Positions 1 to 7,353 of a DNA stretch of 64,000 nucleotides are shown here, in pieces. Source of the stretch: Pseudoalteromonas sp. N1230-9 (GTDB taxonomy: Bacteria; Pseudomonadota; Gammaproteobacteria; Enterobacterales; Alteromonadaceae); assembly GCF_032716425.1 (NCBI RefSeq), contig NZ_CP090419.1, positions 3,226,001-3,290,000 of the forward strand. Reading direction: 5' to 3'. The notes beneath the pieces were generated by a model. That model was not told where the DNA came from. It searched no databases and was given only the letters and a program-made list of their open reading frames with translations. The position numbers and the translations under genes were made by a program. Numbering within the stretch: the stretch's first letter is position 1; each line of letters starts with the position of its first letter.

Positions 1-14
1 CCAAGTTCAGACAT
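1..14 (-). CDS. Start of a further prophage gene (partial)
   Basis: An ATG at 14-12 begins an open frame (M-S-E-L) that runs off the left edge. It lies a few bases after the stop of the preceding small frame, so it is probably the next gene of the leftward early operon. Too little is visible to assign a product. Confidence 0.3.
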
Positions 15-24
15 ATGATTCCAG

Positions 25-111
25 TTAATCTTTTTCATTTTTCTGCTCACTTTGCTTAGGTTTAACAACTGAGTGATACACCCAGTTGCGGCGTTTAACG
101 GTTGGTTTCAC
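25..111 (-). CDS. Very small basic phage protein, 28 aa
   Basis: A 28-codon frame with a GTG start whose GTGA overlaps the TGA stop of the upstream 74-aa gene, suggesting translational coupling in the leftward early operon. The peptide is strongly basic and charged (MKPTVKRRNWVYHSVV then Lys/Glu-rich). No family is recognised. It could also be a chance frame, but the overlap matches the neighbours, which also overlap by a few bases. Confidence 0.35.
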   Translation of the reverse strand: MKPTVKRRNWVYHSVVKPKQSEQKNEKD

Positions 112-332
112 GCTTCAAACCTCTCTTTAAGTTCATCAAGTAAAGGTTTTAACTTGCTATCAAGTGCTAATAGCTGCCTTGGGTGTAAGTTTTCGTCTTG
201 AACGAAAGTTATGTGTTTAAACCTAAACGAACTGCCATGCAGCACACCGCATTCAGCTCTCATTGCAAGGTAAAAGTCCGTACCGCAATAAATCTTGTTT
301 TGGTGTATATCGGATTGATTATTCTCAGGCAT
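108..332 (-). CDS. Small hypothetical prophage protein, 74 aa
   Basis: Leftward early-operon gene downstream of the replication gene. A strong GGGGGAG ribosome-binding site lies just before the ATG, and its start overlaps the end of the upstream 94-aa gene by 8 bp. The protein is soluble-looking, with a charged C-terminus (LLDELKERFEA). No domain recognised. Context suggests a small P2-type early or late-early protein; function unknown. Confidence 0.6.
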   Translation of the reverse strand: MPENNQSDIHQNKIYCGTDFYLAMRAECGVLHGSSFRFKHITFVQDENLHPRQLLALDSKLKPLLDELKERFEA

Positions 333-609
333 GACAACTCCCCCCTGCTAATAAAGCAGGACGCTTAAACAACAGTGCTTTATTTTGTAGCTGATCGATA
401 CTCACTCTGCGGCCATCTATGGCAATTACTTTTATAGCATCAACTCCTAATCGTGTTTCACTCACAATGGTGTAACGGGTATCACGCTTTATATTTTTTA
501 AGCAACGAGTACCGTGCTTTACCGATTCACCAAAAGCATGGCCTAGTGTTCTAGCTGTATAAAACAGCCCTGTTTCGAGCATTTTCTCTGCTGCTGTATG
601 GGTATTCAT
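325..609 (-). CDS. Hypothetical prophage protein, 94 aa
   Basis: First gene after the replication endonuclease on the same strand, separated from it by a twin-hairpin intergenic segment. TAGGAG precedes the ATG at good spacing. The C-terminal half (RYTIVSETRLGVDAIKVIAI, then DGRRVSIDQL) looks like a small beta-rich fold, but no family is recognised. Its position resembles the small gene following A in P2-like phages. Confidence 0.6.
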   Translation of the reverse strand: MNTHTAAEKMLETGLFYTARTLGHAFGESVKHGTRCLKNIKRDTRYTIVSETRLGVDAIKVIAIDGRRVSIDQLQNKALLFKRPALLAGGSCHA

Positions 610-635
610 AATTACTCCTAAAGTAGCTAGTTAAA

Positions 636-686
636 GGTACAGATAAACTTATCTGTACCCGCGGATTAACTAATCCGCGGGTACAG
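636..686. promoter_or_regulatory. Twin perfect hairpins after the replication gene
   Basis: Two adjacent inverted repeats, each with 10-bp perfect arms and the same AACT loop on the plus strand: GGTACAGATA/TATCTGTACC at 636-659 and CCCGCGGATT/AATCCGCGGG at 658-681. They overlap by two bases. GGTACAG recurs at 680-686, directly against the gpA stop codon. There is no clear U-tract for a simple terminator. Possible roles are mRNA processing, attenuation, or a replication-related site next to the HUH nickase gene. Confidence 0.55.
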
Positions 687-3600
687 TTACGCCATTAAAT
701 CTAATGCCCACCAGTCATTGTCACTGACTGCTGTTGCTTCACCAGCTAGAACGAGCCTAGCTAAATCAAGATCACCAATTACATCTGCATGACCATATTT
801 AAATTGGGTGCTTGATGGCTTAGTTCTGCCATCGAATTTTGCGTATGAGGTCGCTAAGTCGTAGAGCTCACGCGCATATTGATAATGTTTTTCGGTTGGG
901 GTTGTGTTGCCAGCTGGGCGCTGCTTATTAAGATCTAGTTTTTCAAAGCTATGCAGCTCATGCCCTTGCATGTAATAAACACGGTTACCAATCACCACAT
1001 TGCCGCCGTCCTTAAGCTGTTTTACATGCTCTGGTGCAAAGTCATATATGCTGGCTTTTGAAGGTTCTGAGTGTTGATCGCCTGCTAATTTCTGCTGTTT
1101 TTGCATTTCTGTATGCGCGAGCGAGTCAATCGCTTGCTTGCGATATTCAATTAACTGCTTTTCTTCATCTAATACGAGTAAATTACCGTCTCGTATTAGG
1201 TAAATTTGGCCGTTTCGCCTGATCCTTTTACCCGCCACTAGATCCTTTTTAACCTTAGCGATCTGTTTTTTGGTAAAACCGATCATATCTAGTAATAATT
1301 CGTCTCTATCACCCACTGTGCAAGGCGTACAATTATTCCCACTAGACCAAGATAGGTCGGCTGCGCCGACGTTGTTAGCATCCTGCCCGCCATTTACAGC
1401 GGTGTTGTCGTTAGCTGCGGCAGTACCAATAATTTGTTTTTGCCAGGTGTGAACACGGGTAATCAAAGTGCAAGGTTCGTGAAGGTCTTCAATGCCTTTA
1501 ATGCGCTTAACGCATTCAGCATATTGGTTGCCATATTCGGTATATTCATAAACAGGCTTGAAACGCGCATTTCGGCCAATGCCAAAGCCACCCATTAAAG
1601 TAACAAAGGTTTTAAAGCTGCCCTCGTCCGCAGCTTTGCGGATTTGCTCAAGCTCTTCATTACCTTGTATTGCTTCACGCACACGGCGCAGCTCACGCCA
1701 AATAGTAATGGCGGGTGACTTTTGAAATTGGAATTGACGAATGCCCCATGTGCTTGCCCATGCTTTAACAGGGTTAACAAGGGCTGACTGGGTAAACTTC
1801 TCGCCTGTTTCTGCATCGTATTCGTTGGCAAGACCAAAGCCGTCTATATTCTTACTGACGTACTTAGCAATATAGGCTGCTGCACCGCCAATTCGTTTAC
1901 CATCTTTGCCGATTTTTGCAGGCTCCATTTTCATGGCGGTATAACGTGGGCTACTTGGGAAATAGTTTTTAACCGGCGCTTTGGTGTAAATGCCTTTTGA
2001 TTTATTTAGGCCCCAAATTTTACGGTTATGCTTGTACTTCCTGCGGTAATGTTTACGGTTTTTAAAGCGCTGAAAAAATACCTCACGATCATCGCGAGTA
2101 AAATATCGGCGTAAAAGGTGGTTAACTTTGTCGTAGTACCTAGCGGGCATCCATAAAAGCATGTGCCAGTGGGTGCAACCATCTGCATGAGGTTCGGCTA
2201 CGCGCACCCCAAAATACGGTATTTCTAGACGATCTAATTTGGCCCTTGCTTGTGAATACAGCTTGTTTAAATAATTGCTTGCATCTTTGGGGGTTGAGCC
2301 ATCCCATTTTGGTGAATTAGCATGAAAACGACTAGGTGCAGTAATATTGTAAAAACCGCCTACATAGCCCATTTCGTCGGCTAGTTCTTCTGTTTCACGT
2401 ATGCGTAGCATTAACTCATTACGCATGTTTTCAGGGTTAGCAATACCTGCTTCAACCGCTTTCATTAGCGATATAACATCGCTTTGTTCGTTAACTAATT
2501 CAAGGCTTTCAAGGTATCGTTTGCCACGTTCACGATCAGCTTTATATTCATTAAGCGCTTGGTGTGAGCAATAAGCGTTAATGCCTTTTCGTACTGTTTT
2601 AGTGCCTTTCTTTTTGTCGTATTTTGCAAACAAGTCTTTGCCAACTTCACCTGTTGCTATTTCTAAATGCTCAAGGTAACGGCGGCGAATATTTTTTAAT
2701 TTACGTCCCCACCATTTGTAACATTGCGCTTTTAACAAACTTACTTCTGCATCTGGCTCTGTTAAGTAAATGCCTTTTTCAGCAGCAAAAAGAGTCACAC
2801 CAAAGTTTTCAGCATACTGGCTGATCACATCAAACTTATCTAAAGCGCCCCAGCTTGGGTTCTCTATGCCTAAGTCGTTAAGTATTTCGGTTACTTCACG
2901 GGCCAGCACTTCAGCATGTTTTTTGGTTTTGTCTACATTCGCTAAAATATGCCAAGGTAAAGGCATGCTGTCGGTTATTTGTTTAAGAATTGTAAGGCGA
3001 GGCTTAAGCGTTTTAATAGTACGTAATAGCCACTGGTTAGCATTACGATGATCACGAATGCTATCGAATATATTCGTATTTGTTGGCTTTTTAGTTGTGC
3101 CGTCAAATTGGTATAATTCAGATGATTGCGAAGCAATTCTATCTGTGTATTGCTCTGTGTTTTCATTGCGCTTTTGTTTATAGCGCTTAATGCTTGGTTC
3201 GTACTTATCTATAAAGCGTTTAGCCACACGCATTTGTAATGGCTTTGGTACTTTGCTTAAGCATTTATATACAAATTCTTTTTCTGCAGTATCGTCGATT
3301 GCATCTATGATCGAGCGCACAGAGCTTGTTACATCACCACCTACCAATTTTTGTAAAAATGCAGTTTCATCACTAGATGGTTGCATCTTTTTTTGTGCTA
3401 ATACTTCACGCTGCTTTTCTGTAAAGCTAAGTGTTTCGGCTGTTCTACGCACAAAGCTAGCTTGAATACTCGCTTTGCGGTTAGAGCTAATAATGTCACG
3501 CACAATGTAATTATGGTGATTGTTGTTATGCACTTTCTTAAGTGCTGACTTGGCAGGTTTGCTTAGTTTGAAAAAGCTTACATCGATGCGATATTCTGCA

Positions 3601-3848
3601 TTTTTAAGCACATCATAAAACCAAGCGTTTGCTTCATCACTTGGGTTTATGGGCTCGTCTTTGTACCAAACATCATTATGCTGCTGCACTTTAGCTAAGT
3701 ATTGCTTAGCCATTTTGTACTGCATATAAGGGGTAAAACGGCTTAAGCCGCTTAGTAAGGTTTCCTTATGCTCAACGTTATCAACGGCTTCAACCATTGT
3801 TGAAACCGCTGTAATAACGTCGAAGTTAAGAGTTGGCCAAATACTCAT
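687..3848 (-). CDS. P2 gpA-like rolling-circle replication endonuclease, 1053 aa
   Basis: Probable nickase that starts rolling-circle replication of the phage genome. The HUH metal-binding motif is visible as CTHWHMLLW near residues 557-563, and the paired-tyrosine motif AAAYIAKYVSKNIDG lies near 653-667, as in P2 gpA, where two nearby tyrosines do the strand transfer. At 1053 aa it is far longer than P2 A (about 760). The first roughly 300 residues contain a duplicated segment (about 10-54 and 172-216, both ending in Q..xxAKxxxxK). It starts right after the exonuclease stop, so the two genes are almost contiguous in one leftward operon. Confidence 0.9.
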   Translation of the reverse strand: MSIWPTLNFDVITAVSTMVEAVDNVEHKETLLSGLSRFTPYMQYKMAKQYLAKVQQHNDVWYKDEPINPSDEANAWFYDVLKNAEYRIDVSFFKLSKPAKSALKKVHNNNHHNYIVRDIISSNRKASIQASFVRRTAETLSFTEKQREVLAQKKMQPSSDETAFLQKLVGGDVTSSVRSIIDAIDDTAEKEFVYKCLSKVPKPLQMRVAKRFIDKYEPSIKRYKQKRNENTEQYTDRIASQSSELYQFDGTTKKPTNTNIFDSIRDHRNANQWLLRTIKTLKPRLTILKQITDSMPLPWHILANVDKTKKHAEVLAREVTEILNDLGIENPSWGALDKFDVISQYAENFGVTLFAAEKGIYLTEPDAEVSLLKAQCYKWWGRKLKNIRRRYLEHLEIATGEVGKDLFAKYDKKKGTKTVRKGINAYCSHQALNEYKADRERGKRYLESLELVNEQSDVISLMKAVEAGIANPENMRNELMLRIRETEELADEMGYVGGFYNITAPSRFHANSPKWDGSTPKDASNYLNKLYSQARAKLDRLEIPYFGVRVAEPHADGCTHWHMLLWMPARYYDKVNHLLRRYFTRDDREVFFQRFKNRKHYRRKYKHNRKIWGLNKSKGIYTKAPVKNYFPSSPRYTAMKMEPAKIGKDGKRIGGAAAYIAKYVSKNIDGFGLANEYDAETGEKFTQSALVNPVKAWASTWGIRQFQFQKSPAITIWRELRRVREAIQGNEELEQIRKAADEGSFKTFVTLMGGFGIGRNARFKPVYEYTEYGNQYAECVKRIKGIEDLHEPCTLITRVHTWQKQIIGTAAANDNTAVNGGQDANNVGAADLSWSSGNNCTPCTVGDRDELLLDMIGFTKKQIAKVKKDLVAGKRIRRNGQIYLIRDGNLLVLDEEKQLIEYRKQAIDSLAHTEMQKQQKLAGDQHSEPSKASIYDFAPEHVKQLKDGGNVVIGNRVYYMQGHELHSFEKLDLNKQRPAGNTTPTEKHYQYARELYDLATSYAKFDGRTKPSSTQFKYGHADVIGDLDLARLVLAGEATAVSDNDWWALDLMA

Positions 3849-4400
3849 CTAGTTAGCTAAAGCTTTATAAATAGCTGAAACATATTTGGCTTGATGAATT
3901 GCATCATCTAGTGCGTTATGTGCCGTACCTGTGAATGGCATATCACGCTTAGGATCAAAGCCTTTAAGTGTGCGGCCTAATTCAACAACGGTTCTAACAT
4001 CGCGGTCATTCCAATATCGCCATGGCTTTTCATAGCCTACCGCTTTGAATGCATGACCCAAAATTACGTTATCAAAACTGGCTCCATTCCCCCAAACTAC
4101 GCGACTGTTAACGCGCTCAATTTGCCCTACCCAAGCACTAAAATCATCAATAGCATATTGCAGATCCATCGTGTCATTGCTAGTGATTTCAGCACGAGCT
4201 TCATCGCTTTGTTTTAACCACCAAAGCACTGTATTTGGGTCAATCTCGCCATATTTTGCAGCGCTTTCTAAGCCAACTTTTTGATAAAAGCTCGCGCCTA
4301 TTTCACCTGTGGTTGGTTCAAAAAATACCGCGCCAATGGCAACAATTGCAGCATTATTGCCCTGTCCCATAGTTTCTAGATCAAGCATTACGTGGTTCAT
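3849..4400 (-). CDS. Phage 3'-5' exonuclease (RNase H-like fold), 183 aa
   Basis: DEDD-type exonuclease. It shows the N-terminal MLDLETMG (Asp, Glu), a central GNGASFDNVIL (Asp), and a C-terminal HNALDDAIHQA motif (His...Asp). It matches the phage exonuclease family seen beside replication genes in many proteobacterial phages. CGGAGA precedes the ATG. The next gene, gpA, begins immediately after its stop, suggesting a joint role in replication or degradation of competing DNA. Confidence 0.85.
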   Translation of the reverse strand: MNHVMLDLETMGQGNNAAIVAIGAVFFEPTTGEIGASFYQKVGLESAAKYGEIDPNTVLWWLKQSDEARAEITSNDTMDLQYAIDDFSAWVGQIERVNSRVVWGNGASFDNVILGHAFKAVGYEKPWRYWNDRDVRTVVELGRTLKGFDPKRDMPFTGTAHNALDDAIHQAKYVSAIYKALAN

Positions 4401-4417
4401 GGTTTTTTTTCTCCGTT

Positions 4418-4702
4418 TTATAGTTCAAGTTCAATTAGGTCAAAATCGGCACCGCGCTGAACTGCGTCGAGTGTTTCGCTTAGGCGGTCGTAAAAGGGGG
4501 CGTATTCAATGTGGTCATTTGCAATTAATTGCACTACTGGCATTAGGTCAGTAAGGCAGTTTTCACACTCCATGAGCATGGCAACCGTTGGACGCTTAGC
4601 TAAGTTTTTAATAGTAAAATTGGCTTGGTCTAAAACGTGTTCAACAATGTTTTTAAGTAATTGCTGATTTTTAGATAGATCTTGGTCTTTGATAGAAGTC
4701 AT
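4418..4702 (-). CDS. Hypothetical prophage protein, 94 aa
   Basis: Mostly helical, acidic small protein (C-terminus VQRGADFDLIELEL) in the leftward early operon, preceded by AAAGGAC at proper spacing. No family recognised. It sits between the methyltransferase and the exonuclease, so a role in early phage DNA metabolism is possible but unproven. Confidence 0.55.
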   Translation of the reverse strand: MTSIKDQDLSKNQQLLKNIVEHVLDQANFTIKNLAKRPTVAMLMECENCLTDLMPVVQLIANDHIEYAPFYDRLSETLDAVQRGADFDLIELEL

Positions 4703-4731
4703 TTCATTAGTCCTTTAGGATTTGGATTTGG

Positions 4732-5322
4732 TTAAATTACAAATATTTCTGCTGCGGCTGGGTAGCCTTTGCAAAATACAAAATGGGCGTATTCGGTAGA
4801 GTCTGTGTGACTTGGTTTTTCAGGTTTGAAACCTGGTCGTTTACTATGAACATAAACGGCCGCAAGCGGTAAGCGTTGCCACATTGGTTTACGCTTTTGG
4901 CTACCAAGCCAATTTAAGCGTTGCAGCATAATTACTAAGCCGTGATCATCAACCATATCAAGGGCTTTTTCTGTAAATTCTTGCGCTAACTTAAATGGTG
5001 GGTTGGTGATGATCATGTTGAATGTTGGCAAAAATGCACTTGGCGTTGTTAAAAAATCACGGCCTCTAACCTCTGCGCGTGAATCTTCACGAATGTCCCA
5101 GCTTTCAACACTAAAGCCGTGCTGTTCTAATACCGCTGGGTAACTCATTGGGTATTGTTCACAACCGCCTGCGCTTGGGTCTAATACTCTTGGGTATTCA
5201 TCTGGTGAACAAAGCAAAATATTATTTTCAGCAAAGGCCGCTAGAAAATCTTCAATTAGCCAATGTGGTGTTACATAGTAATCATCCGCATTGCGCACAG
5301 TTCCGCGATTTGTTGAACTCAT
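4732..5322 (-). CDS. Phage DNA adenine methyltransferase-like protein, 196 aa
   Basis: Class I SAM-dependent methyltransferase fold. VLDPSAGG near residues 46-53 is the SAM-binding motif, and IITNPPFKLA near 109-118 carries the NPP[YF] catalytic tetrapeptide of N6-adenine methyltransferases. It likely methylates phage DNA to escape restriction or to regulate replication. Its ATG overlaps the TGA of the upstream 88-aa gene (ATGA), indicating coupling. No target-recognition domain or paired restriction enzyme is visible, so it is an orphan enzyme. The specificity cannot be told. Confidence 0.8.
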   Translation of the reverse strand: MSSTNRGTVRNADDYYVTPHWLIEDFLAAFAENNILLCSPDEYPRVLDPSAGGCEQYPMSYPAVLEQHGFSVESWDIREDSRAEVRGRDFLTTPSAFLPTFNMIITNPPFKLAQEFTEKALDMVDDHGLVIMLQRLNWLGSQKRKPMWQRLPLAAVYVHSKRPGFKPEKPSHTDSTEYAHFVFCKGYPAAAEIFVI

Positions 5323-5585
5323 GATCTCACCTCAGAAAGTGCTTTTCTCAACATACGAATAGACTCTTCACAACCACCTGTAGATTCAATCCAACCAATT
5401 GTTTGATGTATTCCATCTATGAGTATTTGCTTGTTTTTTAATTCTTTTGTAAGTCTGTATGCCAAAACATATGCTTGCAATTTGCCTTTGCTCTGTGAGT
5501 TTGCGATTGTTTGTTCTTGTGTTTCTGAATGATCAACAACCATTTTCGAGACACCGTTACTTTTTTCAACCATTAACTTAGCCAT
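5319..5585 (-). CDS. Hypothetical prophage protein, 88 aa
   Basis: Small helical protein directly coupled to the methyltransferase gene by a 4-bp overlap. The start chosen is the second of two close ATGs (MAKLMVEK); the first, at 5591, is equally open. It has Lys/Glu-rich helices and no recognised domain. Confidence 0.5.
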   Translation of the reverse strand: MAKLMVEKSNGVSKMVVDHSETQEQTIANSQSKGKLQAYVLAYRLTKELKNKQILIDGIHQTIGWIESTGGCEESIRMLRKALSEVRS

Positions 5586-5594
5586 GATCAATCC

Positions 5595-6008
5595 CTAGTG
5601 TGAATGCACAGTTAAGTGTGAATGCACAGTTAAGTGTGAATAGTCGGTGCTTGCATCTTCGCGTGGGGCGTTTTGCAAAAACTTAGCTGGTGCCATTGCG
5701 TTTGCATCGGTAAATGCTTTAACCAGTTCTTGTAACTGCAAAATAGCCTTGTGGATTTTTAAGCGGGTTTCAGCACTAAAATTAGCAAAGCCTTTTTCAA
5801 GGTCGTGGCGTTTTAGGCCTGCGGCAAAACAAACTATTGTGCGTTCGTTTTCACTTAACACCTTGCTGTAAATATACTCAGGTGTATGACGTTCACTACC
5901 CATTAGCGCTTTTATTTCAGCAAGGCCTTTAGGAACGTGGCGCCCTTCTACAGCTTTAAGTGGTGCGGGTTGAGTTGTATTTGTTGATTTAACAAGTGCA
6001 TTTGCCAT
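5595..6008 (-). CDS. Hypothetical prophage protein with a repeat-encoded His-rich tail
   Basis: About 137 aa. The start at 6008 (MANALVKS) is preferred because AGGAG lies 8 bases upstream; ATGs at 6014 and 6041 are in frame. The middle part (about 30-110) is helical and looks conserved-type. The C-terminus (HSHLTVHSHLTVHSH) is encoded by two tandem 18-bp units at about 5600-5637. No family recognised. It lies between the PrtN-like gene and the small coupled genes of the early operon. Confidence 0.55.
   Translation of the reverse strand: MANALVKSTNTTQPAPLKAVEGRHVPKGLAEIKALMGSERHTPEYIYSKVLSENERTIVCFAAGLKRHDLEKGFANFSAETRLKIHKAILQLQELVKAFTDANAMAPAKFLQNAPREDASTDYSHLTVHSHLTVHSH
5600..5637. repeat. 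Tandem 18-bp repeat inside a gene end
   Basis: Two exact copies of an 18-bp unit (TGTGAATGCACAGTTAAG on the plus strand), followed by a partial third that contains TGTGAATAG. In the leftward gene the units encode repeated HSHLTV. The length is a multiple of three, so copy-number change would keep the frame. Confidence 0.85.
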
Positions 6009-6019
6009 GGTCATTGCTC

Positions 6020-6274
6020 CTAGTTGTTTACACTTTGCCACTCAGCGCGGCCTTTTTCGTATTGTGTTTGCAGGTACTCACCTAAATCACTCACGTTTAC
6101 CAGCGTAGGTGAACGCTCCGAATCAATGGCCTTAAATGTAGGAAATGGCAGTTGCGCGGCTTTTGCCTTTTGCTCAGCAGTTTTAGGCTGAATGCCTAAA
6201 TGCTCGACACAAATGTCTTTAAGCCTTACAACGGGTGTGTTGTAGCGCGCAAGTAACGCAAAGGTCATGTTCAT
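6020..6274 (-). CDS. PrtN-like phage regulator, 84 aa
   Basis: Resembles the pyocin activator PrtN family: an N-terminal MNMTFALLARYNTPVVRLKD, a central 'P..A..KA.A..LPFPTF' pattern and a C-terminal 'V.DLGEYL' helix. Members are small DNA-binding proteins found in phage immunity regions. The ATG overlaps the stop of the Cro-like gene (ATGA), and AAGGAC lies about 8 bases upstream. A Cox/Cro-like role in the lysis-lysogeny switch or early activation is likely. Confidence 0.7.
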   Translation of the reverse strand: MNMTFALLARYNTPVVRLKDICVEHLGIQPKTAEQKAKAAQLPFPTFKAIDSERSPTLVNVSDLGEYLQTQYEKGRAEWQSVNN

Positions 6275-6489
6275 GCTGCATCGTCCTTGTTGCTTTTTTG
6301 GTGATCGGCGAGTAACTCATTTACCGATACTTCACCGTTTGTTAGTTCAGAAATACGTGGGATGTATTTCGCGGGGGCTTGGCAGTGGCGATGAACCCAA
6401 TTCCAAACAGCTGTTTGCTGTGTTCCTAACAAGTTTGCCAACTTAGTTTGGCCGCCAACAATGTGTACTGCTTTTTCAATATTTGACAT
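6271..6489 (-). CDS. Cro/YdaS-like repressor, 72 aa
   Basis: Single helix-turn-helix protein: 'VGGQTKLANLLGTQQTAVWNWVHR' matches the YdaS/Cro pattern (GG...LA..LG.....V..W). It is the first gene leftward from the divergent control region, facing the CI gene, which is the classical Cro position. The start is either the ATG at 6489 (GTGAG upstream) or a GTG at 6501. It likely binds the palindromic operators at 6509-6661 and represses CI. Confidence 0.75.
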   Translation of the reverse strand: MSNIEKAVHIVGGQTKLANLLGTQQTAVWNWVHRHCQAPAKYIPRISELTNGEVSVNELLADHQKSNKDDAA

Positions 6490-6508
6490 AAACACACTCA
6501 CAAAATTA

Positions 6509-6661
6509 ATTACCTTTGGTAGTACAAAACTAACATTAAGATCACTTTAAGTGATTGTCAATTTATTTATTACTTTTTGTGAGCACTTTAGCTTACTTAA
6601 AGTAATTTGCATTAATCACAAAAGGTTGTGACAATCTCCCTAACAAATCACTTAAAGTTAT
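6509..6661. promoter_or_regulatory. Phage immunity operator array between cro-like and cI
   Basis: Palindromic sites share the pattern ATCACTTTAAGTGAT: 6541-6555 (complete apart from the central base), 6593-6605 (TTACTTAAAGTAA) and 6647-6661 (half changed). A weaker relative lies at 6509-6523. A different 16-bp inverted repeat, TCACAAAAGGTTGTGA, is at 6616-6631. The segment separates divergent Cro-like and CI genes, so these are the expected repressor binding sites overlapping PR-like and PRM-like promoters. Confidence 0.7.
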
Positions 6662-6686
6662 CAAATCGACATAGATGAGGAATTAT

Positions 6687-7307
6687 ATGGACATTGCAAC
6701 TCGAGTTAAGGAACGTCGTAAAGCTCTTGGTATGACTCAGTATCAACTGGCTGAAATTACTGGTGCAGCTCAAACAGCTATACAAAAAATAGAAAGAGGC
6801 GACACTAAAAACCCGCGTAAGATTGAAGCGTTAGCACGTGCATTACAATGCACACCGGAGTATTTGCGTTTTGGAGTTGGTGAAAGTGAAAACAGCAACG
6901 TTGTACCCGGGCCAACACTAAAAGCAGCTGTGCCATTAATTAGCTGGGTGCAAGCAGGAGCATGGTCTGAAATTAGTGAAATAAAAGCCTACGACGCTGA
7001 ACGTTACTTATGCCCCGTAAAATGCAGCGACCTAACCTTTGCACTAAAAGTGCAAGGCGTGAGCATGGAACCAAAGTTTTTTGACGGCGATTTAATTTTT
7101 GTAGACCCAGAAGCCGAGTGTATTCACGGTTCGTACGTTGTCGCCCGTTTAGATGACGACAACCAAGCCACATTCAAACAACTCATTATCGAAAGCGGCC
7201 GCAAATTCTTAAAAGCCGCCAACCCTAACTGGCCTGAGCAACTTATACCGATTAATGGCAACTGCACATTGGTTGGTAAAGTGGTATTTGCTGGTAAGTC
7301 GTTTTGA
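6687..7307 (+). CDS. CI-type phage repressor with S24/LexA self-cleavage domain
   Basis: The 206-aa start at 6687 (MDIATRVKERR) is preferred because GAGGA sits 5 bases upstream; an in-frame ATG at 6675 would add four residues. The N-terminal XRE helix-turn-helix is at about 4-58 (LGMTQYQLAEITGAAQTAIQ). The C-terminal S24 peptidase has an Ala90-Gly91 cleavage site (VQAGAW), nucleophile Ser126 (GVSMEP) and Lys164 (ATFKQL). It maintains lysogeny and should be inactivated by RecA-stimulated autocleavage after DNA damage. All key residues are present. Confidence 0.9.
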   Translation: MDIATRVKERRKALGMTQYQLAEITGAAQTAIQKIERGDTKNPRKIEALARALQCTPEYLRFGVGESENSNVVPGPTLKAAVPLISWVQAGAWSEISEIKAYDAERYLCPVKCSDLTFALKVQGVSMEPKFFDGDLIFVDPEAECIHGSYVVARLDDDNQATFKQLIIESGRKFLKAANPNWPEQLIPINGNCTLVGKVVFAGKSF

Positions 7308-7325
7308 TTAACTAAACACTAAGCA

Positions 7326-7352
7326 CAAAAAAGCCCGCGCTTGCGGGCTTGG
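7326..7352. terminator. Bidirectional terminator after cI
   Basis: GC-rich stem (AAGCCCGCGC / GCGGGCTT) flanked by an A-tract on the left and a T-rich stretch on the right. It serves both cI (+) and the convergent WYL-like gene (-). Confidence 0.8.
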
Positions 7353-7353
7353 T

